From Promicromonospora sp. Populi (GTDB lineage Bacteria > Actinomycetota > Actinomycetes > Actinomycetales > Cellulomonadaceae), in contig NZ_CP163528.1 in NCBI RefSeq assembly GCF_041081105.1, positions 1,116,001 to 1,180,000 on the forward strand: a stretch of 64,000 bases of DNA. The letters are read 5' to 3'. Below the pieces are notes generated by a model, which was not told where the DNA came from, did no database searches, and saw only the letters and a list, made by a program, of their open reading frames with translations. The stretch's first letter is position 1; each line of letters begins with the position of its first letter. A program made the position numbers and the translations under genes. Shown here in pieces: positions 38,159 through 46,008 of this stretch.

Positions 38159-39004
38159 GTGCTGCCCGCAGCGCGGCCCACGGCGGCGCCCGAGTCCGGG
38201 CCCGGGTCTGACGTCGCTCCCGCCGTCGTACCGAACAACACGGACACGGCCGAACCGCTGGTCCGGGTCCGGGGCCTGGTCAAGGAGTTCGACGGCACGA
38301 CGGCGCTGGCCGGCGTCGACCTCGATGTCGCCCGCGGTGAGCTGCTGGTGCTCCTCGGGCTGTCCGGCTCGGGCAAGTCGACGCTGCTGCGCTGCCTCAA
38401 CGGGCTGCACCGGCCCACCTCCGGCGAGGTCACCGTCGCAGGCACCCGCGTGGACCGCGCCTCGGGACGGGAGCTGCGGCGCCTGCGCACCGAGGTCGGG
38501 TTCGTGTTCCAGCAGTTCAACCTGGTGGGCCGGCTCACGTGCCTGGAGAACGTCCTGATCGGCGCCCTCGGCCGGGTGCGCGGCCCCCGGTACGGCGTCA
38601 CCACGTACCCGCGCCGCATGCGGGAGGAGGCCCTCGCCCACATCGACCGGGTCGGTCTCGCCGACCACGCCTACCAGCGCGCCGACACCCTGTCGGGCGG
38701 CCAGCAGCAGCGGGTCGCGATCGCGCGGACCCTCATGCAGCGGCCCCAGCTCGTGCTGGCCGACGAGCCGGTCGCGTCCCTCGACCCGGAGAACTCCGGC
38801 GCGGTCATGGACCTCCTGGTGCGCGTGTGTGCCGAGGAGGGGCTGACGGTGGTGTGCACCCTGCACCAGGTCGACCTCGCGCTCGGCTGGGCGCACCGGC
38901 TGGTCGGTCTGCGCAACGGCACGAAGGTCCTGGACCGGCCGGCGGCGGGGCTGACGCGCGACGACGCGATGTCGATCTACCGCCGCGTCGAGGCAAGCGC
39001 GTGA
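38159..39004 (+). CDS. phnC: Phosphonate ABC transporter ATPase
   Basis: 281 residues. Walker A GLSGSGKST is at 67-75, the Q-loop in VFQQFNLVGRLT, the signature LSGGQQQRVAIARTL, Walker B LVLADEPVASLDPE and the switch His in CTLHQVDLAL; these are PhnC hallmarks. GTG at 38159 has GAGGG 6 nt upstream, so it is preferred to a GTG at 38144. A 35-residue Pro/Ala-rich lead precedes the domain. The stop overlaps the phnE start as GTGA. Confidence 0.94.
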   Translation: MLPAARPTAAPESGPGSDVAPAVVPNNTDTAEPLVRVRGLVKEFDGTTALAGVDLDVARGELLVLLGLSGSGKSTLLRCLNGLHRPTSGEVTVAGTRVDRASGRELRRLRTEVGFVFQQFNLVGRLTCLENVLIGALGRVRGPRYGVTTYPRRMREEALAHIDRVGLADHAYQRADTLSGGQQQRVAIARTLMQRPQLVLADEPVASLDPENSGAVMDLLVRVCAEEGLTVVCTLHQVDLALGWAHRLVGLRNGTKVLDRPAAGLTRDDAMSIYRRVEASA

Positions 39005-40584
39005 CCGTCCAAGCTCCGGTCACGTCACCAGTGCGTCCGCCAACCACCCTGCGGCAGCGCGCCCTGCGCTGGATCGCAGGCGGATCGGTGCTGCTGGCGC
39101 TGGCCGCGTCGTCGTACATCGGCCTCGACCTGCCCGCGCTGGTCGCCGGCGGCGAGAACGTCGCCTCGCTGGTGGGCCGCATGCTCCCGCCGCGCCTAGA
39201 CGACCCGGCCCGCATCGCCGCCCTGACGCTGGACACCATCCTGATGGCGTTCCTCGGGACGGTGCTCGCGACCTTCCTGTCAGTTCCCCTGGCATTCCTC
39301 GCCGCTCGGACGACGACGCCGCACCCCGCCGTCGCCGCCGTCGCACGCGGTGTCATCACTTTCTGCCGCGCCGTGCCCGACCTGGTGTTCGCGGTGCTCT
39401 TCGTGCGTGCCCTCGGCCTGGGCGTGCTGCCGGGAGTGCTGGCGCTCGCGCTGCACTCGGTCGGCATGCTCGGCAAGCTCTTCGCCGACGCGATCGAGGA
39501 CGCCGATCCGGGGCCGCGCGAGGCGGTACGCAGCGTCGGCGTCGGACCCCTGCGGGAGCTGCTCAACGGCGTGGTGCCCCAGGTGGTGCCCGCCTGGATC
39601 TCGGCGTTCGTCTACCGCGTCGACATCAACCTGCGCACTTCGGTGGTGCTCGGTTTTGTCGGCGCGGGCGGCATCGGCTTCGCCCTGCAGGACGCACTGC
39701 GGGGGCTTGTGTACCCGAAGGCGCTGGGCATCGTGGCGGTCATCCTCGTGGTCGTCGCGGCCATGGAGCTGCTCTCGATGGCGGTGCGCCGCGCGCTCCT
39801 GGCGCCCCTGCGCCCGCGCTTCAACCGGGACCGCGTGGTCCGGTTTCTCTCCGGCGGCGCGGCGATCGCCCTGACCGTCTACGCGTTCGTGCGCCTGGGG
39901 ATCAACCCGGTGTCCCTGGTGACGTCGCTGCCCGACCTGCTCACGATCGCCGGGCGCACCTTCCCGCCGGACCTCACGTCGCTCGGCCCCGTCCTCTGGG
40001 AGGCGCTGCTGCAGACGCTCGCCATCGGGCTCGTGGCGACGGGCATCGGCATCTTGCTGTCGCTCCCGCTCGGCCTGCTCGCCGCCCGCAACGTGGCGCC
40101 GCACCCCGTCGTGCACGCGACCGCCCGCGCGATAGTCCTCGTCGTCCGCGCGATCCCCGAGCTCATCCTCGCCGTCATCCTGGTCGCCGCCGTCGGGCTG
40201 GGGCCGGTCGCGGGCGCGATAGCGCTCGGCATCGGCTCGATCGGGTTCCTCGGCAAGCTCGTCGCCGACGCCGTCGAGGAGATCCCCGCGGGACCTGCCG
40301 AGGCGGTGCGGTCGGTCGGCGGCGGCTGGTGGAAGGTGCTCTTCGCCGCCGTCCTGCCGCAGAGCCTGCCGTCCGTCATCGGCTCGGCGCTCTACCTGCT
40401 CGACGTCAACGTCCGGACCTCGACGATCCTCGGGATCGTCGGCGCCGGCGGGGTCGGGTTCCTGCTCTTCGAGGCGGTGCGCACCCTCCAGTTCGAGGTG
40501 GTGGGCGGCATCGTGCTGCTGGTGTTCGTCGTTGTGTTCCTCATCGAAAGGCTCTCCGGGTGGATCCGCGCACAGCTGACCTGA
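39001..40584 (+). CDS. phnE: Double-length phosphonate ABC transporter permease (PhnE-PhnE fusion)
   Basis: 527 residues, about twice the usual PhnE. Two homologous permease domains follow each other. Each has its own coupling loop (GPREAVRSVGVGPLRELLNG, then GPAEAVRSVGGGWWKVLFAA) and its own NVRTS/NLRTS-ILGxVGAGGxGF block (NLRTSVVLGFVGAGGIGF; NVRTSTILGIVGAGGVGF). One polypeptide would therefore supply both halves of the channel instead of a homodimer. GTG at 39001 overlaps the phnC stop. Fusion or duplication of PhnE is seen in some other bacteria. The end overlaps the dehydrogenase gene by 25 bp. Confidence 0.93.
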   Translation: MTVQAPVTSPVRPPTTLRQRALRWIAGGSVLLALAASSYIGLDLPALVAGGENVASLVGRMLPPRLDDPARIAALTLDTILMAFLGTVLATFLSVPLAFLAARTTTPHPAVAAVARGVITFCRAVPDLVFAVLFVRALGLGVLPGVLALALHSVGMLGKLFADAIEDADPGPREAVRSVGVGPLRELLNGVVPQVVPAWISAFVYRVDINLRTSVVLGFVGAGGIGFALQDALRGLVYPKALGIVAVILVVVAAMELLSMAVRRALLAPLRPRFNRDRVVRFLSGGAAIALTVYAFVRLGINPVSLVTSLPDLLTIAGRTFPPDLTSLGPVLWEALLQTLAIGLVATGIGILLSLPLGLLAARNVAPHPVVHATARAIVLVVRAIPELILAVILVAAVGLGPVAGAIALGIGSIGFLGKLVADAVEEIPAGPAEAVRSVGGGWWKVLFAAVLPQSLPSVIGSALYLLDVNVRTSTILGIVGAGGVGFLLFEAVRTLQFEVVGGIVLLVFVVVFLIERLSGWIRAQLT

Positions 40585-41690
40585 CTGCCCCAGCCCCAGC
40601 ACCAGCACCAGCACCAGCCCTGACGACCACCGTTGCCCTGTGGGAGGGCGGCGACGCCGTCCGGCTCGTCGAGGTGCCGCTCCCGGCCCTCGGCCCGGGC
40701 GAGGTGCTCGTCCGGGTGCGGCTCGCCACGGTGTGCGGCAGCGACCGGCACACGGTCTCCGGACGACGCTCGTCCCCGGTCCCATCGGTCCTCGGGCACG
40801 AGGCGGTGGGCGAGCTTGTCGCGATCGGTCCCGGCGGGGCCGTCGTCGTCGAGACGAATGGCGCAGACGCTGACCTTGGCAACCATCCGCTCGCTGTTGG
40901 CGACCGGATCGTGTGGGGCGTGACCGTCGGGTGCGGGGCGTGCGACCGGTGCGCCGCCGGGCGTACCGCGAAGTGCCGGTCGGTGCGCAAGGTCGGGCAC
41001 GAGGCGTTCGCATCCGACTGGCCGCTCAGCGGGACCTACGCGCACCACCTTGTGCTGCCGCGCGGCGCGACGATCGCCCGGGTGCCCGCAGAGCTGCCCG
41101 ACGAGCTGGCGTCGCCCGCCGGCTGCGCCAGCGCCACCGTGATGGCCACTATCGAGGCGGCGGGACCGCTGACCGGCCGCCGTGTGCTGATCAGCGGCGC
41201 GGGGATGCTCGGCATCACCGCCGTCGCTGCGGCACGCGACGCCGGGGCCGCGGAGGTCCTGGTCACCGACCCGGACCGGGACCGGCTGGACCTGGCGCTG
41301 CGGTTCGGCGCGACCTCCACGCACGGGGTGGACGAGCCGCTCAGCACCGGCCTTGTCGACGTCGCGATCGAGCTGTCTGGGGCGAGCTCCGCGGTCGCGC
41401 GGTGCCTCGACGCGCTCGACATCGGCGGGCGGCTCGTCCTGGCCGGCTCCGTGGCGCCTGCCCCGCCGGTGCCGCTGGACGCCGAGCGCGTGGTGCGCGG
41501 CTGGCTCACCGTGACCGGCGTGCACAACTACGAGCCGCGGCACCTGAGCGCCGCGCTGGACCTGCTCGACCGCACCCGCGACACCGCGCCGTGGCACGAG
41601 CTGGTCACGCCCGCCGTCGGGCTCGATCAGGTCGGACGGCTGCTCACCGGCCCGCCAGGCGTAGCACCGCGAGCGGCGGTGGTCCCGTGA
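40560..41690 (+). CDS. Zinc-dependent dehydrogenase, phosphonate-associated
   Basis: 376 residues of the medium-chain dehydrogenase family. The catalytic zinc site is in TVCGSDRHTVSG and GHEAVGEL; the structural zinc site is CGACDRCAAGRTAKC. The Rossmann part has LISGAGMLGITAVAAARDAGA. MDRs of this type are found beside phosphonate genes and may oxidise a phosphonate alcohol to its aldehyde. GTG at 40560 has GAAAGG upstream and overlaps phnE by 25 bp; residues 9-20 are a PAPA run from a CAGCAC repeat. Its 3' end overlaps the convergent GntR gene by 64 bp. Confidence 0.9.
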   Translation: MDPRTADLTAPAPAPAPAPALTTTVALWEGGDAVRLVEVPLPALGPGEVLVRVRLATVCGSDRHTVSGRRSSPVPSVLGHEAVGELVAIGPGGAVVVETNGADADLGNHPLAVGDRIVWGVTVGCGACDRCAAGRTAKCRSVRKVGHEAFASDWPLSGTYAHHLVLPRGATIARVPAELPDELASPAGCASATVMATIEAAGPLTGRRVLISGAGMLGITAVAAARDAGAAEVLVTDPDRDRLDLALRFGATSTHGVDEPLSTGLVDVAIELSGASSAVARCLDALDIGGRLVLAGSVAPAPPVPLDAERVVRGWLTVTGVHNYEPRHLSAALDLLDRTRDTAPWHELVTPAVGLDQVGRLLTGPPGVAPRAAVVP

Positions 41691-42391
41691 GCACCCAGCT
41701 CGACGATCACCCGGACGGCGTCCGACCGGACCCAGCGCTCGGTGAAGAGCACCGGGCGCCCGTCCGCGCCGTCGCGCGCGAGACTCACGATCAGCCAGGC
41801 CGGGTCGCCGGGGCGGCAGCCGAGGCCGGCGCTCGCGTCGTCCGGGGCGGACTCCATGCTGGACCGTGTCCAAGCGCGTTCCGGCCGCACCCGCGCCACG
41901 GCGCGCAGGATCGCGTCCAGCGACTCCTCGTGCCGCAGGGCCGTGGGCAGCTCGGGCACGAGCGCCACGGTCAGCCACTCGACGCCCCAGGCGGCGGGCA
42001 TGTCGTCGATGAACGACCGGCGCACGAGGCGGAAGCCCGGCTCCCCCGGCCCGGTGCCGAGCTCGGCCGCGACACCGGACGGCAGCGGCACCTCGTCGCA
42101 CGCCAGCACGACCGTGCGCGGTGTCGCTCCTGCCTCGCGGATCGTCCGGCTCCACGACGGCGCCTTGCCTGGCGCGACCAGGTAGTCGACGCGCCGCCGC
42201 GTGAACGTGCCGACGCCCTGGATGCGGCTCACCAGCATCCGACGTTCGAGCTCCCCCAGTGCCGCGCGCGCCGCGGCACGCCCGACGCCGAACCGCTGGC
42301 CGACGTCGGCCTCCGACGCGACCCGCGTACCCGGCGGGACGCTCTGCAGCTCCTCGGCGAGCACCCGGACGATCTCGGTCGACTTGCTCAC
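41627..42391 (-). CDS. GntR-family regulator with UTRA effector domain
   Basis: 254 residues. The N-terminal winged helix (IVRVLAEELQSVPPGTRVAS, then GVGRAAARAALGELERRMLV) is followed by the UTRA ligand domain (PSWSRTIREAGATPRTVVLAC, FRLVRRSFIDDMPAAWGVEWL). UTRA regulators near phosphonate genes (PhnF type) sense phosphonates or phosphate. GTG at 42391 begins at the conserved region; its ribosome site is weak. It is divergent from the FAD oxidase gene by 71 bp, and its last 64 bp overlap the dehydrogenase. It is the likely regulator of this island. Confidence 0.87.
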   Translation of the reverse strand: MSKSTEIVRVLAEELQSVPPGTRVASEADVGQRFGVGRAAARAALGELERRMLVSRIQGVGTFTRRRVDYLVAPGKAPSWSRTIREAGATPRTVVLACDEVPLPSGVAAELGTGPGEPGFRLVRRSFIDDMPAAWGVEWLTVALVPELPTALRHEESLDAILRAVARVRPERAWTRSSMESAPDDASAGLGCRPGDPAWLIVSLARDGADGRPVLFTERWVRSDAVRVIVELGAHGTTAARGATPGGPVSSRPT

Positions 42392-42462
42392 GGGCGGACC
42401 GTAACCCGGCCGGGTGACTCCCGCATGAACTCCACCCTGCCCCTCGCCACCAAAGGACAAGC

Positions 42463-43707
42463 ATGACCACCCCCGGCCCCCACCCCGCCGCCCCCGTCGA
42501 GAACGGGGTTGTGTCTCTACCGGCTGGCACAACAAGCACAACCCCGTTCTCGATCGAGGCGGGGCGCCATGGGGCGGCCGGGCACGTCGTGGTCGTCGGC
42601 GCCGGGATCGTCGGGCTCGGCGCGGCCGCCGAGGCGCACCGCCGCGGTTACCGCGTGTCCGTCGTCGAGCAGGCCTCCTCCGTGGTCGGTTCGTCCGTGC
42701 AGAACTTCGGGCACCTCTGTGTCACGGCACAGGCCGGCGAGGCGCGCGAGTACGCCCTTGCCGCCCGCGAGCGCTGGCTGTCGCTCGGCTCCGCCGCGGG
42801 TTTTGGCGTCGCGCAGGTCGGCGCGCACGTCGTCGCGCGGACGGACGCGGAGCTGCGGCTCCTGGCGGAGCTCGCCGCCGAGCGCGGCGAGAGCGAGGTC
42901 CGGCTGCTCGACGCCGCACAGGCCCGTGCGGTGGTCCCGGTCCGGCCCGGGCCCGTCGTGGGTGGCGCGCACCTGCCGCTCGACCTGCAGGTGGATCCTC
43001 GCGCCGCGGCCCCCGCCCTCGCTGCCTGGCTGGAGCAGCAGGGCGTGACGTTCCGATGGCGGACGGCGGCCCGCGCCGTCGGTACCGGTCGAGTAGAGAC
43101 CACGGCGGGGCGGATCGAGGCGGACGCCGTGATCGTCGCAACGCACCACGACCTCGACCGGCTGCTGCCCGACCTCGCCGCCCAGGTCGGCCTGCGCCGC
43201 TGTCGCCTGCACATGCTGCGCGTGCGGCCGGGCGCGCCGTCCGACCCTCGGTTCCCTGGGCCTCTGCTGACCGGCTGGTCCATGGTCCGGTACGCGGCCT
43301 TCGCCGCCTGCCCGTCCGCGGCCGACGTCGCCGGTGAGCTCGCGGACGCCGAGCCCGACGGCGCCGCCTGGGACGTCAACCTGATGCTGACCCCGCAGGA
43401 GGACGGCACCCTGATCATCGGCGACACGCACGTGCGCGCCGTTGACGCGCCGGTGTTCCAGGACGAGGCGGGCTACACCGTGCTGCTGCGGCTCATGACG
43501 GACCTGCTCGGCCGCGACCTCGACGTCGTCGAACGCTGGCAGGGCACCTACGCGACCGCGCCCGGCCGGGAGTTCCTGGTCGCCGAGCCGGAGCCGGGGG
43601 TGCACGTCGCAACGGTCACCACCGGCATCGGTATGACGACGGGCCTGGGGCTCGCCGCGCACGTCCTCGACCGCGCCGGCCTCGACCACGCCCCGCTCGG
43701 GGCCTGA
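42463..43707 (+). CDS. FAD-dependent oxidase of the phosphonate-associated type
   Basis: An FAD-dependent DAO-fold oxidoreductase. VVVVGAGIVGLGAAAEAHRRG is the FAD motif; QNFGHLCVTAQAGEAREYA and a late TYATAPGREFLVAEPEPG block fit the clade (TIGR03364-like) that travels with phosphonatase-like hydrolases. It is thought to deaminate or dealkylate an aminophosphonate to the aldehyde. ATG at 42463 has AAAGGACA upstream and gives 414 residues. The FAD motif then lies about 40 residues in, later than usual, and that lead covers a 17-bp inverted repeat. GTG at 42589 (372 residues) is a real alternative. Confidence 0.87.
   Translation: MTTPGPHPAAPVENGVVSLPAGTTSTTPFSIEAGRHGAAGHVVVVGAGIVGLGAAAEAHRRGYRVSVVEQASSVVGSSVQNFGHLCVTAQAGEAREYALAARERWLSLGSAAGFGVAQVGAHVVARTDAELRLLAELAAERGESEVRLLDAAQARAVVPVRPGPVVGGAHLPLDLQVDPRAAAPALAAWLEQQGVTFRWRTAARAVGTGRVETTAGRIEADAVIVATHHDLDRLLPDLAAQVGLRRCRLHMLRVRPGAPSDPRFPGPLLTGWSMVRYAAFAACPSAADVAGELADAEPDGAAWDVNLMLTPQEDGTLIIGDTHVRAVDAPVFQDEAGYTVLLRLMTDLLGRDLDVVERWQGTYATAPGREFLVAEPEPGVHVATVTTGIGMTTGLGLAAHVLDRAGLDHAPLGA
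42497..42553. promoter_or_regulatory. 17-bp inverted repeat at the start of the FAD oxidase gene
   Basis: TCGAGAACGGGGTTGTG (42497-42513) and CACAACCCCGTTCTCGA (42537-42553) pair perfectly around a 23-nt loop. It lies 34 bp after the preferred start codon, or about 36 bp before the alternative GTG. It would form a very stable mRNA hairpin, and could be an operator, an attenuator, or the trace of a small inserted element. Confidence 0.75.
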
Positions 43708-43805
43708 CCGCTCTCCCGGCCCGCGGCCGCGCGGCCTCCACCGGTGCTGCCGCCGCGGCGCCGTCCAACACAGCTCCCGCACGACCCCTCTGGAAGGAAC
43801 CACCC

Positions 43806-44552
43806 ATGATCGCTCTCGCTGCCCTGGACATCGCAGGCACCACCGTCGAGGAGGGGGGCGCCGTCTATCGCGCTCTCCACGATGCCGTCCGCCGGCACGG
43901 CAGCCGGGCCGACGTCGCTGACGTCGCGCACTGGATGGGCGCGGACAAGCGCACGGCCATCCGCGCCCTGCTGGCGATCGGCGGCGGCCAGGCCGACGTC
44001 GTCGGCGGCCAGGCCGACGTCGTCGGCGTCGGCCGGGAGACCAACGTCGCCGTCAAGACCGCCATCCACGAGGACACCGTCGACGAGACCTTCCTCGACT
44101 TCGAGCGGCTGCTGCGCGAGGCGTACGACAAGACGCCGCCCATCGCGATGCCGGGTGTGCTCGACGCCTTCGCCGCGCTGCGCGCGCACGGCGCCAAGAT
44201 CGCGCTGACCACTGGGTTCTCGGTGGACGTCACCGACCTGCTGCTCGACCGGCTCGGCTGGCGCGACGGCGTCGTCGACACCGTGATCTGCACCGACGAC
44301 GTGCCCGCGGGCCGCCCCGCGCCGTACATGGTGCACCGGGCGATGGAGCGCACCGCGGTGTGGCGTGCGGCCGCGGTGCTCACCGTGGGCGACACCGTCC
44401 TGGACCTGGAGGCGGGCACCAACGCCGGGGCGGGCGTGGTGGTCGGCGTGCTCAGCGGCGGCGTGCCGCGGGAAACGCTGGCGGCCGCCCCGCACACCCA
44501 CCTGCTCCCCTCTGTCGCAGCCCTCCCGGACCTGCTCCCCCGCCTGCCGTAG
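43806..44552 (+). CDS. Phosphonatase-like HAD hydrolase
   Basis: 248 residues of the HAD superfamily, phosphonatase-like group (TIGR03351-like). The nucleophile motif is DIAGTTV at 8-14, where true PhnX has DWAGTT; motif II is in LTTGFS, and motif III/IV in CTDDVPAGRPAPYM and TVGDTVLDLEAG. The likely reaction is C-P cleavage of a phosphonoaldehyde formed by the upstream FAD oxidase. AAGGAA precedes the ATG. A seven-residue duplication (GGQADVV twice, 21-bp repeat near 43981-44022) enlarges the cap domain. Confidence 0.9.
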   Translation: MIALAALDIAGTTVEEGGAVYRALHDAVRRHGSRADVADVAHWMGADKRTAIRALLAIGGGQADVVGGQADVVGVGRETNVAVKTAIHEDTVDETFLDFERLLREAYDKTPPIAMPGVLDAFAALRAHGAKIALTTGFSVDVTDLLLDRLGWRDGVVDTVICTDDVPAGRPAPYMVHRAMERTAVWRAAAVLTVGDTVLDLEAGTNAGAGVVVGVLSGGVPRETLAAAPHTHLLPSVAALPDLLPRLP

Positions 44553-44571
44553 TCCACGACCGGCTGACTCT

Positions 44572-44632
44572 GGTTCAACAGGCTCTGAGGTACCGGAACC
44601 GGCATCAAAACGGCCCCAGCGCCTGTTGAACC
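44572..44632. terminator. Inverted repeat after the HAD hydrolase gene
   Basis: GGTTCAACAGGC (44572-44583) pairs with GCCTGTTGAACC (44621-44632) across a 37-nt loop. It lies between two convergent genes and is probably a bidirectional terminator. Confidence 0.6.
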
Positions 44633-44640
44633 CGCGTCGA

Positions 44641-44675
44641 CAGCGGCTCAGCGGCTCAGCGGCTCAGCGGCTCAG
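44641..44675. repeat. 8-bp tandem repeat over a stop codon
   Basis: Four copies of CAGCGGCT and part of a fifth. The array runs across the TGA (44664-44666) of the convergent hypothetical gene and into its last codons. Confidence 0.95.
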
Positions 44676-45068
44676 CTCGATCAGGGCCAGCAGCGCACGG
44701 CCGTAGGCCTCCGCGGGCTCCGGGTCGGTGAATACGCGCAGCTCGCCGAGCAGCGAAACCTCCACCTCGTAGGTGTCGTCACTACGCCGCAGCGTCTGGA
44801 AGCTCGACCGCAGGAGCGTGCGCAGCTGGTCCTCGCGCGGCAGCCAGAGGGCGTCCTCGATGGCGATCGAGTCGAGTGCCCACTCGGTGGTGCCGTTGAA
44901 GCCGAGGATGGTGCCCGTCGGGTACTCGTGCGCCTCGATGGTCATGGTGCTCACGGTGAAGACGTCGCTCGCGAGCCCGGGCGCCCGGACCCGGAACTGG
45001 TCGCCGTCGACCGGCGTCCAGACCAGCCCGGCGTCGCGCAGCGTCGCGGCGAGCTCGGTGGAGATCAT
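44664..45068 (-). CDS. Conserved hypothetical protein, 134 residues
   Basis: I do not recognise a characterised family. The product (ISTELAATLRDAGLVWTP at the N-terminus, then TGTILGFNGTTEWALDSIAI and WLPREDQLRTLL) is a compact, soluble alpha/beta protein without membrane segments. Similar short actinobacterial proteins are sometimes labelled pilus assembly CpaE, a name its size does not support. ATG at 45068 begins the conserved part; an ATG at 45113 is possible. It stands alone between convergent and divergent neighbours. Confidence 0.75.
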   Translation of the reverse strand: MISTELAATLRDAGLVWTPVDGDQFRVRAPGLASDVFTVSTMTIEAHEYPTGTILGFNGTTEWALDSIAIEDALWLPREDQLRTLLRSSFQTLRRSDDTYEVEVSLLGELRVFTDPEPAEAYGRALLALIELSR

Positions 45069-45175
45069 CGAACCATTGTCGGGCACAAGCGAGAACCCTG
45101 ACCACAGTGCCATCAGCCCACCACGACGCGCAGCACGAATGGGCACCCGGCCCTGCGTGACGATAGTGTCCGGCA

Positions 45176-45991
45176 GTGCCGTTCACCCTCTCGCACCCCG
45201 CCGCGGTGCTGCCGCTGCTGCGGCACCCGTTCAGCGCCGCCGCGCTCGTGGCCGGGGCCGTCGCGCCGGACCTGCCGTACTTCGCCCGCTCGACGCCGAT
45301 CCCCGTGAGCGCCCAGTCCTGGTACGAGCCGTTCATGAACGCCACGACCTCGCACGGGCTGGTCGGCGCGGTCACCGTCAGCCTGCCGTACGCGGTGGCG
45401 CTGTGGGTGCTGTACCTGATCGCCCGCCCGCCGGTCGTGGCGCTGCTGCCCGACGTCGTCGGCCCCCCGGTGCCGGCAACGACGTCGGGCAGCGTGCTCC
45501 TGCGGCGCGGCGGCTGGGTGCTGCTGTCCCTGGTCATCGGCATCGCCACCCACCTGGTCTGGGACTCCTTCACGCACAGCGACGGCTGGGTGGTCCTTAA
45601 CGTCCCCGGGCTCAGCACCCCGCTGGTCGGTGACCTGACGTGGGCGCGGGCGCTGCAGCACGCCAGCACCGTCGTCGGGCTGGTGCTCATCGCCTGGTAC
45701 CTGTGGCGACGCCGCTCCCGCCTCCTGCCCGACGACGCCGGGCGTCGCCCGGCCGCCCGGCACCAGCTGCTGCGGCTGCTCTGGATAGTCGTCGGCGTGG
45801 CCGTCGTCGGCGCGGTGGCCAGCACCCTGCCCTCCTGGCCCGACGCCGAGCTGCCGGCCAGGCAGGTGATCGAGAGCGTGCTCTCCACCAGCGCGACCGG
45901 CGCGGGGGCCGCCCTGATCGCCGCGCTGCTGCTGTACGTCGCGACGTGGTGGGTGGCCCGCGGCGTCCAGGCGTCCCGTCAGTCGCGGTAG
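45176..45991 (+). CDS. DUF4184 family membrane protein
   Basis: 271 residues. MPFTLSHPAAVLPLLR at the N-terminus is the DUF4184 hallmark, followed by a VAPDLPYF motif, a conserved THLVWDSFTHSDGW block and about six membrane helices. The family resembles membrane-bound metal-dependent hydrolases in its His/Asp pattern, but the function is unknown. GTG at 45176 starts directly at the conserved motif. Its stop lies 4 bp before that of the convergent ABC exporter, and a 17-bp tandem duplication spans both stops. Confidence 0.9.
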   Translation: MPFTLSHPAAVLPLLRHPFSAAALVAGAVAPDLPYFARSTPIPVSAQSWYEPFMNATTSHGLVGAVTVSLPYAVALWVLYLIARPPVVALLPDVVGPPVPATTSGSVLLRRGGWVLLSLVIGIATHLVWDSFTHSDGWVVLNVPGLSTPLVGDLTWARALQHASTVVGLVLIAWYLWRRRSRLLPDDAGRRPAARHQLLRLLWIVVGVAVVGAVASTLPSWPDAELPARQVIESVLSTSATGAGAALIAALLLYVATWWVARGVQASRQSR

Positions 45992-46008
45992 CCCGTCAGT
46001 CGCGGTAG
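45975..46008. repeat. 17-bp tandem duplication spanning two convergent stops
   Basis: CCCGTCAGTCGCGGTAG occurs twice in tandem (45975-45991 and 45992-46008). The first copy ends with the TAG of the DUF4184 gene; the second contains the TGA of the convergent ABC exporter gene. One of the two gene ends is therefore a recent copy of the other. Confidence 0.95.
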
